Assembly: GCA_947625955.1 (NCBI GenBank)
Contig: CANQQH010000003.1
Coordinates: forward strand, 1-27,967
Length of the DNA stretch: 27,967 nucleotides
Source: an uncultured Clostridia bacterium
GTDB lineage: Bacteria > Bacillota > Clostridia > Christensenellales > UBA1242
Direction: 5' to 3'
A model generated the notes under the pieces. That model was not told the DNA's origin, made no database searches, and worked only from the letters and a program-made list of their open reading frames with translations. Position 1 is the first letter of the stretch. Every line of letters begins with the position of its first letter. Position numbers and translations under genes: made by a program. Below are positions 1-8,732 of the stretch, piece by piece.

Positions 1-707
1 GAAACGACCTTGAAAGTGAAGAAATAACATTTAATAACCTTCTCAAAAAGCTTGATAGTCTTGACGGCGAGTTCTGGCTGACTTTCATGACCAGCCACCC
101 AAAAGACATCAGCCAAGAGGTCATTAACACCATCGCAAGTTCAAAGCACATCATGCACTATCTGCATTTGCCTGTGCAGTCGGGCAGCGACAGGATTTTG
201 AAACTCATGAACAGAAAGTATTCTGCCGCCGACTATCTCAAAAAAATCGACTACGCAAAGAAGAAAATCGAGGGCGTTGAGTTTTCGTCGGACATCATCG
301 TTGGTTTTCCAACTGAGACCGAAGACGACTATCTCATGACCGAAGAAATCGTGAAAAAGGTTCGCTATGAGCAGCTTTTCATGTTTATCTATTCAAAGCG
401 AAAGGGTACTGTTGCCGAAAAACTCGAAGGCCAAGTTGACCTTGCAACCAAAAAAGATAGGCTAAAACGCCTCATCGCGCTCCAGAATGAAATTGGAAGT
501 GAGGTTGCAAAAAAATATATTGGCAAGACTGTTGAAGTTTTGGTAACCGACCGCCACCCAAAGAAAAAGGGGTATTTGATAGGCTCAACTTTCTCAAACA
601 AGAATGTAAATTTTATGGGCGACGAAAGCCTTATTGGCAAGTTTGTTAAGGTTGAGGTTGAAAGCAGCAAGCTCACAGTTCTCAGCGGGAAATTGAAGGA
701 GGCATAG
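1..707 (+). CDS. miaB: tRNA-2-methylthio-N6-dimethylallyladenosine synthase MiaB (3' part)
   Basis: The reading frame is already open at base 3 and runs to TAG at 705-707, so this is the C-terminal part of a gene that begins left of the window. MiaB is a radical-SAM methylthiotransferase that adds a methylthio group to i6A37 in tRNAs reading UNN codons. Visible are the end of the radical-SAM barrel (FMTSHPKD, HLPVQSGSDRIL, DIIVGFPTET) and a C-terminal TRAM domain (about the last 65 residues, starting near KYIGKTVEVLV). The N-terminal MTTase domain and the CxxxCxxC cluster motif lie outside. An in-frame ATG at 87 falls inside the barrel and is not a real start. The stop lies one base before the mutS ATG, so the two are probably co-transcribed and coupled. 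Family assignment is secure; separation from other MTTases rests on the sequence and on the mutS/mutL/miaA context. Confidence 0.93.
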   Translation, partial: NDLESEEITFNNLLKKLDSLDGEFWLTFMTSHPKDISQEVINTIASSKHIMHYLHLPVQSGSDRILKLMNRKYSAADYLKKIDYAKKKIEGVEFSSDIIVGFPTETEDDYLMTEEIVKKVRYEQLFMFIYSKRKGTVAEKLEGQVDLATKKDRLKRLIALQNEIGSEVAKKYIGKTVEVLVTDRHPKKKGYLIGSTFSNKNVNFMGDESLIGKFVKVEVESSKLTVLSGKLKEA

Positions 708-708
708 G

Positions 709-3315
709 ATGAAAGAAATTGACAGAGACAGGCTCTCTCCAATGATGAAGCACTATCTCGCAACAAAGGATAAATATAACGATTGCATAGTTTTTTATAG
801 GCTCGGCGACTTCTATGAAATGTTCTTCGACGACGCCGAACTTTGTTCAAGGCTTCTCGACCTCACGCTCACCGGGAAAGAGTGCGGACTTGAAAAACGC
901 GCGCCAATGGTCGGGCTGCCTTATCACGCCGCCGATACCTATGTTGCCAAGCTCCTCGAACATGGCCACAAGGTTGCCATCTGCGAGCAGCTCACCGACC
1001 CAAGCGAGTCAAAAGGTCTTGTTGAACGCGACGTTATAAGGGTTATAACCCCGGGAACAACAATTGAAGACGAAGCTTTGAAGGCCGACAAAAACAACTT
1101 CATCATGTGCGTTTATGCGCTCGACACCAACATCGGCGTTTGCTGGGCAGATATTTCAACAGGGCTCATGGAAATGTGCGAATTTAGTGGCGACGACTCC
1201 ATAAAATATCTTGACGACACGCTCTCGCGCATCAAGCCAACTGAGATAATTTGCAGCAGTGGGGCAAAGGCTCTTGAAGCGAGACTTTCAACAGTTAAAC
1301 TTTCTGTTGTGCCTGAGTTTTATATAACCGAGGATTCTTCATATCATCTTGCAAAGTGCGAGAAGGCAATAAAGAAGCAATTCAAAGTCAACTCACTCGA
1401 CGTTTTTGACGCAACAAACAAAAAATTCGGCATCCGAGCCTGCGGCGGTCTGCTTGCATATCTTGAAGAAACGCAAAAGAGGGTCATCAGCAACATCAAA
1501 AAACTTAGTGTTGTGAAAGACGACAGGTATATTCATATCGATATCAACACCAGGCGCAACCTGGAACTTGTTGAGAGTATGAGCCTCAAAAAGAAAAAAG
1601 GCTCGCTCCTTGGCCTTCTCGACAACACCAAAACCAGTATGGGCGCGCGCAAAATGAGGCTTTTTGTTGACCAACCTTTGCGCGATGAAAAGCAAATAAA
1701 CATGCGTCTTGACGGCGTTGAAGAACTATATAAAAGTCAAATTTTGCGCGAAAGCATTGGCGAGATTCTTTCGCTTGTGCAAGACATTGAAAGAAAATGC
1801 AGCAAAGTTTCAGCAGGAACAATAATGCCAAAGGAGTGTCTCGCTCTTGGCGAAACGCTGCTTCTCATTCCAAAATTGAAACTTCTTCTTGACCCGCTTT
1901 CAAGCGAAATACTCAAAGAGGCAAACTCCAAACTTCGCGACCTCAGCGAAATTGCAACCATGCTCAAAGACGCCATCAACCCTGAGTGTTCGTCTAACAT
2001 CAAAGACGGCGGCTACATCAAAAAAGGCTTCGATCCAGAACTAGACAAAATTCGCCAAACAAGTGAATATGGCAAGCAATGGCTTGCAGAACTTGAACAA
2101 AACGAGCGCGAAAAAACTGGAATCAAGAACCTCAAAACCGGCTATAATCGCGTTTTTGGCTACTATATCGAAATCAGTAAATCATGGCTCAACCAAGTTC
2201 CATCCAACTACATTCGCAAGCAGACCATGACAACAGGGGAAAGGTATATAACTCCCGAACTCAAAGACATGGAATATAAGATTCTCAACAGCGTTGAAGA
2301 GGCTGGCAAACTTGAAGCGAAAATCTACCAGCAAATCAAGGACACACTGGCGTCATATATTGATGTTTTGCTTGAAATTTCCGACGCAATCTCAACGCTC
2401 GACTGCCTTTTGAGCTTCGCTTCTGTGAGCCAAAAATACCACTACACAAAACCACTCATCAGTTCAAGTTTCAACCACATCAAAATTGTTGATGGCAGGC
2501 ATCCTGTTGTTGAGTCGCTCATGGACTCAAATCAATTCTCACCAAACGACACAATTTTGGACGATAACGAGAACAGAATCATGCTGATAACAGGCCCAAA
2601 CATGGCGGGAAAATCCACCTATATGCGTCAAGTTGCGATCATAACTTTGATGGCGCACATCGGGTGTTTTGTTCCTGCAAAGTCGGCAGAAATCAGCATT
2701 GTTGACCGCATCTTCACGCGTGTTGGTGCGAGCGATGATCTGGCTTTTGGTCAGTCAACTTTCATGGTTGAAATGACCGAGGTTGCCAACATCCTCAACA
2801 ACGCAACAGACAAGAGCCTTATTATTCTTGACGAGGTTGGAAGGGGAACTTCAACCTACGACGGGCTGAGCATCGCCTGGGCGATCATGGAATATCTTTC
2901 AAAGCACCTGAGAGCCAAAACGCTTTTTGCAACGCACTATCACGAACTCACCGAACTTGAAGGCAACATCGCGGGCGTGAAAAACTATCGAATCATGGTC
3001 AAAGAACTGACCGACAGCATTATTTTCCTTCACAAAATCGCAAGAGGCAGCGCAAACAAGAGCTTTGGTATTGAAGTTGCCAAACTCGCTGGGCTTCCAG
3101 ACGAAATACTTTTGCGTGCGAAAGAAGTTTTGAAAATTCAAGAGGACGCAAACCGCGAAGCTACCAAAGAGACCGGAAACAATATCGATGTTGAAAAGTA
3201 TCAGCCGGGCGGGGCGGAGATAATCAACATTCTTCGCGACCTCGACATGGACAACATCACTCCACTCATGGCGTTTGGCACTCTTCAAAATCTTGTTGAC
3301 AAAGTGAAAAAATAA
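709..3315 (+). CDS. mutS: DNA mismatch repair protein MutS
   Basis: MutS recognises base mismatches and small loops and recruits MutL in an ATP-dependent way. The 868-residue length is normal for bacterial MutS. The N-terminal domain carries the mismatch-reading Phe-X-Glu (F35, E37 in GDFYEMF). The connector, lever and clamp regions follow, then the C-terminal ABC-type ATPase with Walker A GPNMAGKST (from residue 629), Walker B LIILDE (D708, E709), the signature region and FATHYHEL. The ATG is one base after the miaB stop and preceded by GGAGG at about 698-702. The mutL start follows 11 bases after the stop, so the two partners are made from one transcript. Nothing is missing or disrupted. 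Confidence 0.98.
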   Translation: MKEIDRDRLSPMMKHYLATKDKYNDCIVFYRLGDFYEMFFDDAELCSRLLDLTLTGKECGLEKRAPMVGLPYHAADTYVAKLLEHGHKVAICEQLTDPSESKGLVERDVIRVITPGTTIEDEALKADKNNFIMCVYALDTNIGVCWADISTGLMEMCEFSGDDSIKYLDDTLSRIKPTEIICSSGAKALEARLSTVKLSVVPEFYITEDSSYHLAKCEKAIKKQFKVNSLDVFDATNKKFGIRACGGLLAYLEETQKRVISNIKKLSVVKDDRYIHIDINTRRNLELVESMSLKKKKGSLLGLLDNTKTSMGARKMRLFVDQPLRDEKQINMRLDGVEELYKSQILRESIGEILSLVQDIERKCSKVSAGTIMPKECLALGETLLLIPKLKLLLDPLSSEILKEANSKLRDLSEIATMLKDAINPECSSNIKDGGYIKKGFDPELDKIRQTSEYGKQWLAELEQNEREKTGIKNLKTGYNRVFGYYIEISKSWLNQVPSNYIRKQTMTTGERYITPELKDMEYKILNSVEEAGKLEAKIYQQIKDTLASYIDVLLEISDAISTLDCLLSFASVSQKYHYTKPLISSSFNHIKIVDGRHPVVESLMDSNQFSPNDTILDDNENRIMLITGPNMAGKSTYMRQVAIITLMAHIGCFVPAKSAEISIVDRIFTRVGASDDLAFGQSTFMVEMTEVANILNNATDKSLIILDEVGRGTSTYDGLSIAWAIMEYLSKHLRAKTLFATHYHELTELEGNIAGVKNYRIMVKELTDSIIFLHKIARGSANKSFGIEVAKLAGLPDEILLRAKEVLKIQEDANREATKETGNNIDVEKYQPGGAEIINILRDLDMDNITPLMAFGTLQNLVDKVKK

Positions 3316-3326
3316 GGAGGCAAAAA

Positions 3327-5246
3327 ATGGCAAAAATCAATGTTCTACCAAGCGAGGTATATAACTATATCGCGGCAGGTGAGGTTGTTGAAAGGCCGGC
3401 ATCTGTTGTGAAAGAACTTGTTGAAAACAGTATCGACGCTGGTGCAACTTTTATTGAAATTGAAATTGTTGGCGGCGGCATCGAGTCAATACGCGTCACG
3501 GATAATGGCTCGGGAATTGAAGAAGAGCAAATGGCAACCGCATTTTTGCCGCACGCAACAAGCAAAATAAAAGAGGCAAAGGACCTTGACAATATTTTCA
3601 CCCTGGGTTTCAGGGGTGAGGCTTTGGCGTCTATTGCCGCCGTCAGCAAAGTTGAAATGATAAGCAAGCCCAAAAAACAAGAAACTGCTTTCAAAATCCA
3701 AATCGAGGCAGGAAAGATTCTTGCAAAGCAGCAGTGCAGCGGAAAAGACGGAACGCAAGTGAAGGTTGACGACCTCTTCTTCTGCGTTCCAGCAAGGAAG
3801 AAATTTTTGAAAAAAGACAAGAGTGAGGAGCAGGAAGTAACAAACCTTGTTTCAAGGTTCATTTTGGCTCATCCAGAGATATCTTTCACCTATATTGCCG
3901 ACTCAAAAACCATCCTTTCCTCATCAGGTTCTTCACTCAAAGAGGCAATGTTTTCAGTCTATGGCAAGAGTTCAATCGAGGAAACGCTTGAAGTAAACCT
4001 CGAAAAACCGCCATATAAAATCAGCGGCTTCGTTGGAAGACCAAGCTATTCAAAGCCAAACAGAACCTATCAAACGCTCATCATAAACGGCAGATATGTT
4101 ATCAACCAAACGGTCATCAGCGCCGTTACAAACGCGTTCGGCGAAATGCTTATGAAGAGAAAATATCCTTTCTTTATTCTCAATCTCAGCCTTCCTGCTG
4201 AAAGCGTTGATGTTAATGTGCATCCAAACAAACTCGACGTCAGGTTTGAAAACTCTTCAAGGGTCTATACACTTGTTTTCGAGGCTGTTGCAAGAGCGCT
4301 CAGCAGCATGGACTATGTTTCTTCCGCCACCGACAACGAGCTTGACGAAATTCTCAAAACCGAAATGGAAAGTGCTTCAAGCCTTTCAGATGTTCGCATA
4401 ACAGAAGTGAAGCCCGCACCAAAAATCGACAAGGCGGGAGTGAATTTGAACCCATTCTCGTTCAATCCATCGAACATGTCGGAAAAAGAAAAGCACGAAA
4501 CAAAAGAAACCATTATGGACGCAATGGAAAATAATGCGTACAGCGGCGTTAAGGATGGCTTCGGGCTTGGCTCAAAACTGCTTGAACGCCTCGCCAACAC
4601 GAATAACAAAGACACGGATTCTTCAAACTACACAATAGACAAAAAGGTTTCGCAGCAAAACTTCGATTTGGAAAAAACCATCAAAAAAGTGGGGAAGGTT
4701 TTCAACACCTATCTCATCGTTGAAGTTGACGACGACATCTTCTTCATCGACCAACACGCGGCCCACGAAAGAATATTGTATGAAAAGTTCAAGCGCGAAT
4801 ATGACAGCAAGCAAATAGTCATTCAGCCGCTGCTTTTCCCATATGTTTTGAGCCTCAACTCGCTTGAATCTGGGATTCTAAGCCAGAACATTCCTGTTAT
4901 GAAAACGCTTGGCTTTGATGTTGAAGAATTTGGCAAGAACACTTTCAAAGTGAATGCTGTTCCTGCGCTTGTGAGCGAAATAAACTTTGATTCGTTCTTC
5001 TCAGAATTTTTGAGCGACAGCAAGAACATCGCAAAAAAGAGTAGCGAACTCATTCAAGACTATTTGATGCAGCACTCCTGCAAAAGCGCAATCAAGGGTG
5101 GAAACGACCTCACCGACAGCGAAATCAACCACCTCTATCAAGAGATGAGCAAAGAGAAAATTGCTTTGTTTTGTCCGCATGGGCGCCCTATTGCAATAAG
5201 GCTCAGCAGAAGCGAACTTGAAAAGTGGTTCAAAAGGATTGTGTGA
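3327..5246 (+). CDS. mutL: DNA mismatch repair endonuclease MutL
   Basis: MutL links mismatch recognition by MutS to strand incision. The N-terminal GHKL ATPase motifs are all present: VVKELVENSIDAGA with the catalytic Glu, DNGSG, and GFRGEAL. A long variable linker (about residues 340-445) joins the C-terminal dimerisation/endonuclease domain. That domain carries the metal-binding DQHAAHERILYE motif (D475 onward) and the CPHGRP motif near the C-terminus. The DQHA(X)2E(X)4E signature is typical of MutL in bacteria lacking MutH, so this protein is expected to nick DNA itself. It has a good ribosome binding site (AAGGAGG). Its TGA stop overlaps the ATG of miaA by one base, which points to translational coupling. 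Confidence 0.97.
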   Translation: MAKINVLPSEVYNYIAAGEVVERPASVVKELVENSIDAGATFIEIEIVGGGIESIRVTDNGSGIEEEQMATAFLPHATSKIKEAKDLDNIFTLGFRGEALASIAAVSKVEMISKPKKQETAFKIQIEAGKILAKQQCSGKDGTQVKVDDLFFCVPARKKFLKKDKSEEQEVTNLVSRFILAHPEISFTYIADSKTILSSSGSSLKEAMFSVYGKSSIEETLEVNLEKPPYKISGFVGRPSYSKPNRTYQTLIINGRYVINQTVISAVTNAFGEMLMKRKYPFFILNLSLPAESVDVNVHPNKLDVRFENSSRVYTLVFEAVARALSSMDYVSSATDNELDEILKTEMESASSLSDVRITEVKPAPKIDKAGVNLNPFSFNPSNMSEKEKHETKETIMDAMENNAYSGVKDGFGLGSKLLERLANTNNKDTDSSNYTIDKKVSQQNFDLEKTIKKVGKVFNTYLIVEVDDDIFFIDQHAAHERILYEKFKREYDSKQIVIQPLLFPYVLSLNSLESGILSQNIPVMKTLGFDVEEFGKNTFKVNAVPALVSEINFDSFFSEFLSDSKNIAKKSSELIQDYLMQHSCKSAIKGGNDLTDSEINHLYQEMSKEKIALFCPHGRPIAIRLSRSELEKWFKRIV

Positions 5247-6154
5247 TGAAACAAAAACTAGTTGTTATTGTTGGCCCCACCGCCGTTGGAAAAACCAAGC
5301 TTTCAGTTTCACTTGCAAAAAAATTTGATGGTGAAATCATAAGTGCCGACAGCGTGCAGGTTTATCGGGGGCTCAACATCGGCTCTGCAAAAGTCACCAA
5401 AGAGGAAATGCAGGGAGTGAAGCATTATCTTCTTGACATCAAGGAGCCAACCGAGGAATACAACGCAAGCAATTTCAGCATCGACGCTAAAAAGGCAATA
5501 GCAGAGATTGCAAAAAAGCAAAAGCTTCCAATCGTTGTTGGTGGAACAGGGCTTTTTGTGAACAGCTTGCTCTTCGGCTTTTCAGTTGACGCAAAGAAAG
5601 ACGAAGAATATAGAAAAGAACTTAATGAAATTGCACTCAAAGAGGGCCCGCAAAAACTCTATGAAATGCTTGAAAAAGTTGACAAGGAAAGCGCGAGTGA
5701 GATTCACCCAAACCACCTCACAAGAATAATACGCGCGCTTGAAATCTACCATGTTAGCGGCAAGAAAAAGAGCGACTTTGAGTCAAAGCAAGAAAGCGAG
5801 TTCGACTATCTCTTGCTCGCAATCGTAGACGACAGAAACACGCTCTATGAAAGGATCAACAAGCGCGTTGACCAGATGTTTGATGATGGGCTTGTTGACG
5901 AGGTGAAAAACCTTCTCGTGCATGGCGTGAAGAAAACCGACCAAAGTATGCACGCCATTGGCTATAAGGAAACAATTGAATATCTTGAAAACCACATCTC
6001 GCTTGAAGAGTGCAAAGAAAAAATCAAGCAGGACTCTCGAAACTACGCAAAGCGTCAACTCACATATTTTAAGAAGATGAAGGGAGTTATCATGCTTGAA
6101 AACAACGAAGACGAAATAGTTAAACTCGTGGAGGAATTTTATGACAGAAAGTGA
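5246..6154 (+). CDS. miaA: tRNA dimethylallyltransferase MiaA
   Basis: MiaA transfers a dimethylallyl group to A37 of tRNAs reading UNN codons, producing the i6A substrate that MiaB then methylthiolates. Both enzymes of this pathway are therefore encoded in one operon. I take the ATG at 5246, which overlaps the mutL TGA and is preceded by AAAGGA. An in-frame GTG at 5225 would add seven residues inside mutL and looks less likely. The 302 residues fit the family. The P-loop GPTAVGKT (residues 10-17) is followed by SADSVQVYRGLNIGSAK, GGTGLFVNSLL and the zinc-region-like C-terminal half (RNYAKRQLTYF). The stop lies 11 bases inside the next gene. Confidence 0.97.
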   Translation: MKQKLVVIVGPTAVGKTKLSVSLAKKFDGEIISADSVQVYRGLNIGSAKVTKEEMQGVKHYLLDIKEPTEEYNASNFSIDAKKAIAEIAKKQKLPIVVGGTGLFVNSLLFGFSVDAKKDEEYRKELNEIALKEGPQKLYEMLEKVDKESASEIHPNHLTRIIRALEIYHVSGKKKSDFESKQESEFDYLLLAIVDDRNTLYERINKRVDQMFDDGLVDEVKNLLVHGVKKTDQSMHAIGYKETIEYLENHISLEECKEKIKQDSRNYAKRQLTYFKKMKGVIMLENNEDEIVKLVEEFYDRK

Positions 6155-7370
6155 AGCATTAAAAAAGATTGAAGAGTTCGAAAAGTCGCTCAAAAAACAA
6201 TATAAGTGGCTCGACGACCTCGCGCTGAAAAACACTCAAAAGGTGCTCGACGCGTTCTATGAATCAGGAGTGAGCCTTGCGAATATGTCGGGCTCGAGCG
6301 GCTATGGCTATGAGGACATTGCAAAGCCAAAACTCTGTGAGGTTTATAAAAACATTTTCAAAAGTGAAGACGCAATCGTATGCCCGCAAATAACTTGCGG
6401 AACTCACGCCCTAACGCTGCCTCTTTTTGGAATCCTGCGTCCTGGCGACAAGGTTCTTTCGCTCACCGGAAAGCCATATGACACCATGGAAGATATCATC
6501 AACGGGAAAGAGGGCGAGCAAATTGGCTCACTCAAAGAGTTTGGAATTGAGTTTGTTTATGCCGAAATGAAGGGCAACAAAATAGATATAACGAAGTGCC
6601 AAAAACTTGCAAGAGAACTTCGTCCAAAGATGATATACATTCAGCGTTCAAGGGGCTATTCGCTCCGCGAGGCGCTCAGCGTTTATGATATTGGCGAGGC
6701 AATCAAAAAGGTGAAAGAGGTTTGCCCTGAAACAATCGCGATGGTTGATAATTGCTATGGCGAGTTCACGGAAGACAAGGAGCCAACCGAGTTGGGCGCC
6801 GACATCATCGCAGGGTCACTCATGAAAAATCCGGGCGGCGGGGTTGCGCCAACAGGGGGGTATATCGCAGGAAAAAAGGAACTGGTGAAACTTTCTGCCG
6901 GCAGGCTCACCGCCCCATCAATCGGGATTGAAGTTGGCTCATATATTGCGAGCTACTATCCATTTTTTGAAGGGATTTTCCTTGCACCTCACATGGTTGC
7001 AGGCGCGCTAAAAGGAAACATACTTCTTGGCAAAGTCCTTGATAGCGAAGGAATAAAAAGCACGCCAAAAGTCAATGTCATCCCGCACGACATCGTGCGC
7101 TCAATCAACTTTGAAAGCGAAAAAAGGCTGGTTGATTTTTGCCAGCTTGTGCAGAGGCTTTCACCAATTGATTCAAGGGCCGTTCCAATGCCTTGGGATA
7201 TGCCCGGCTACAAAGACAAAGTCATCATGGCGGCGGGAACTTTCATTCAGGGCTCAACAATGGAGCTCTCTTGCGATGGTCCAATTCGCCCGCCATACAT
7301 TTGCTATATTCAGGGCGGGCTCACCTATGAGCATTTGAAACTTCTGTGCCTGAGATATCTCATGAAATAA
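6141..7370 (+). CDS. Methionine gamma-lyase family PLP enzyme (YnbB / 'aluminium resistance' family)
   Basis: This 409-residue protein belongs to the fold-type I PLP-dependent family often named methionine gamma-lyase family or aluminium resistance protein (B. subtilis YnbB, COG4100). Visible are the cofactor-binding region GTHALTLPLFG, the aspartate region MVDNCYGEF and the putative Schiff-base lysine K229 in GSLMKNPGGG. Further conserved glycine-rich and proline-rich segments follow (GGYIAGKKELV, GPIRPPYICYIQGGL). The in vivo substrate is not established for most members, so I do not assert methionine cleavage. It overlaps miaA by 14 bases and ends the operon. In B. subtilis the gene also lies downstream of miaA, with hfq in between; hfq is absent here. 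Confidence 0.88.
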   Translation: MTESEALKKIEEFEKSLKKQYKWLDDLALKNTQKVLDAFYESGVSLANMSGSSGYGYEDIAKPKLCEVYKNIFKSEDAIVCPQITCGTHALTLPLFGILRPGDKVLSLTGKPYDTMEDIINGKEGEQIGSLKEFGIEFVYAEMKGNKIDITKCQKLARELRPKMIYIQRSRGYSLREALSVYDIGEAIKKVKEVCPETIAMVDNCYGEFTEDKEPTELGADIIAGSLMKNPGGGVAPTGGYIAGKKELVKLSAGRLTAPSIGIEVGSYIASYYPFFEGIFLAPHMVAGALKGNILLGKVLDSEGIKSTPKVNVIPHDIVRSINFESEKRLVDFCQLVQRLSPIDSRAVPMPWDMPGYKDKVIMAAGTFIQGSTMELSCDGPIRPPYICYIQGGLTYEHLKLLCLRYLMK

Positions 7371-7377
7371 GCAAAGG

Positions 7378-7407
7378 AAAAAGCCTAGAATTTCATAGGC
7401 TTTTTTT
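7378..7407. terminator. Bidirectional rho-independent terminator
   Basis: An AAAGCCTA / TAGGCTTT stem (7380-7387 and 7396-7403) has an 8-base loop, A residues on the left and T residues on the right. It can stop the miaB-to-PLP-enzyme operon from the left and the convergent acyltransferase gene from the right. The stop codon of the latter lies inside the stem. Confidence 0.85.
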
Positions 7408-8560
7408 CTATTGCTGCATAGAGATTAACATATTTGAGTCCTGAAACAGGGTTCGGGTTCTTCATTCGATAAACTCTGCCGTCTTTTAGGCTGAGCTGAA
7501 TCCCATTGACGCCCTCAATGCCATAGCCACTAACTTCGCTGAGGGGAATGGTTATCGTTTGCTTTTGACTGAAAAGTTCAAACTCGTTTTTATAAAGGTC
7601 TAGTCTAAACACGCCAAGCGGCTGGCTTTTGAACTTGTCAATTTTCAAAAAAACTTCAAACCCTTCATCGCTGGTGATTGGAACTTTGCTGCTGAAAGAA
7701 TCAAAATCCATATTCAAAAGCTGTTCCTTTTGCCATTTGTCCATTTGGTCAAGGCTGATAAGCGAGTGCCCGTGAACATAGCCATATTCGTCATAGGTTG
7801 CGTGGAAATCGCAATTTGAGCAGGTTATGTTGTTACCTTCGCCATGCAGGGTTGAAAAGGCTCTGCACTTTGGGCACATATACAAAAGCGTTTCAATATT
7901 TTTTGCAAGATTTTTCCCTGAGAACTTAACGTGTTCCTGCTCCTGAACCTCATATGCGTTCACGCGAAGATTCTCTTTCACAACATCATAGATTTCTTCA
8001 ACAGACATTTTTTCAAGTTCTTCTGGCATCAAAATTTTTTTAACGGCACCATGCACGTGCCTTTTTCGCTTGACATGTGTCCAACGAGGAGAGGAGAAGT
8101 AGCCACCCTTGATATTATATATAACAACCGGCACATTGAGTTTTTTGAAAAGTTTTGCCGTGGATGGCTTGATAAAACTCATGTCGCCGGCGAACGACTT
8201 GTTGCCCTCAGGGAAAAGACCAACCGCAGCGCCACCTTTAATAACGCGCATAATTCCGCGAACGGTTTCGGCGTCGCTTGTGGACTTGGTGATAGGAATT
8301 GGGCAAACAAGATGCTCGATAAGTTTTCCAACTTTGAGAGAAGAGATATGGTCACTCATGACAAAATAAATAGGGCAGCTGAAACTTTTCATCATAAAAA
8401 AGGCATCATAGTCGGTTGTGTGGTTGCCAATAACGATGAATGGTGGCTTGATGTTGCATGGCTCGCATTTGTAGTTGAATTTGCCTTTGAGCAAACACGA
8501 AACGAATGGCCTTGCTATTTTCTGCCAAATTGTGTGCCTTTTTCTAACTTTGATTGTCAT
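7385..8560 (-). CDS. 1-acyl-glycerol-3-phosphate acyltransferase-like protein with C-terminal zinc ribbon
   Basis: The N-terminal half is a PlsC-type acyltransferase: the catalytic HX4D motif is H47-TTDY-D52 (GNHTTDYD) and the glycerol-phosphate motif is FPEGNKS (116-122). Members acylate lysophosphatidic acid at the membrane face. The C-terminal half is unusual. It has a zinc ribbon (C229xxC232 and C247xxC250) and then about 130 residues that look beta-rich, reminiscent of a PH-like domain but unassigned. I choose the ATG at 8560 (391 residues) rather than an upstream in-frame ATG at 8620. It follows GGGGGAAAG, and a promoter-like extended -10 (TGTTATATT) lies just upstream, inside the longer reading frame. 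The gene is monocistronic and convergent with the preceding operon. Confidence 0.85.
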   Translation of the reverse strand: MTIKVRKRHTIWQKIARPFVSCLLKGKFNYKCEPCNIKPPFIVIGNHTTDYDAFFMMKSFSCPIYFVMSDHISSLKVGKLIEHLVCPIPITKSTSDAETVRGIMRVIKGGAAVGLFPEGNKSFAGDMSFIKPSTAKLFKKLNVPVVIYNIKGGYFSSPRWTHVKRKRHVHGAVKKILMPEELEKMSVEEIYDVVKENLRVNAYEVQEQEHVKFSGKNLAKNIETLLYMCPKCRAFSTLHGEGNNITCSNCDFHATYDEYGYVHGHSLISLDQMDKWQKEQLLNMDFDSFSSKVPITSDEGFEVFLKIDKFKSQPLGVFRLDLYKNEFELFSQKQTITIPLSEVSGYGIEGVNGIQLSLKDGRVYRMKNPNPVSGLKYVNLYAAIEKKPMKF

Positions 8561-8578
8561 GACTTTCCCCCAACAAGT

Positions 8579-8588
8579 AATATAACAC
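8579..8588 (-). promoter_or_regulatory. Possible extended -10 promoter of the acyltransferase gene
   Basis: Read on the minus strand, TGTTATATT fits an extended -10 element about 18 bases before the chosen ATG. No convincing -35 is seen. It supports the shorter start codon but is only a sequence match. Confidence 0.4.
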
Positions 8589-8665
8589 ATTTTTGCTATG
8601 GTTGTACACACTTTTTGCAAATTTCAGCATTTTTTCATTAAAACTAACAAATGTTCAAAAATGTT

Positions 8666-8693
8666 TTGCGTCATCTTTCTATTGTGCTATAAT
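8666..8693 (+). promoter_or_regulatory. Sigma-A promoter of the alpha-oxoamine synthase gene
   Basis: TTGCGT (8666-8671), a 16-base spacer and TATAAT (8688-8693) preceded by TGC, an extended -10. The ATG is 39 bases further, after AGGTGAG at 8717-8723. Confidence 0.7.
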
Positions 8694-8732
8694 TTATATA
8701 TTTATTATATAAACTTAGGTGAGTGATTTATT

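Noticed and set aside
5225..5245. GTG start for miaA
   Set aside because: The ATG at 5246 overlaps the mutL stop, has a better-placed ribosome binding site and begins just before the P-loop, as in the family.
7931..8641. 236-residue plus-strand frame antisense to the acyltransferase gene
   Set aside because: It lies wholly opposite a gene with clear catalytic motifs; its composition is that of a shadow frame and it has no family features.
8646..8655. Second LexA box upstream of the oxoamine synthase promoter (AAC-AAAT-GTT)
   Set aside because: Only the inner three bases of each arm match; too weak compared with the perfect lexA palindrome.
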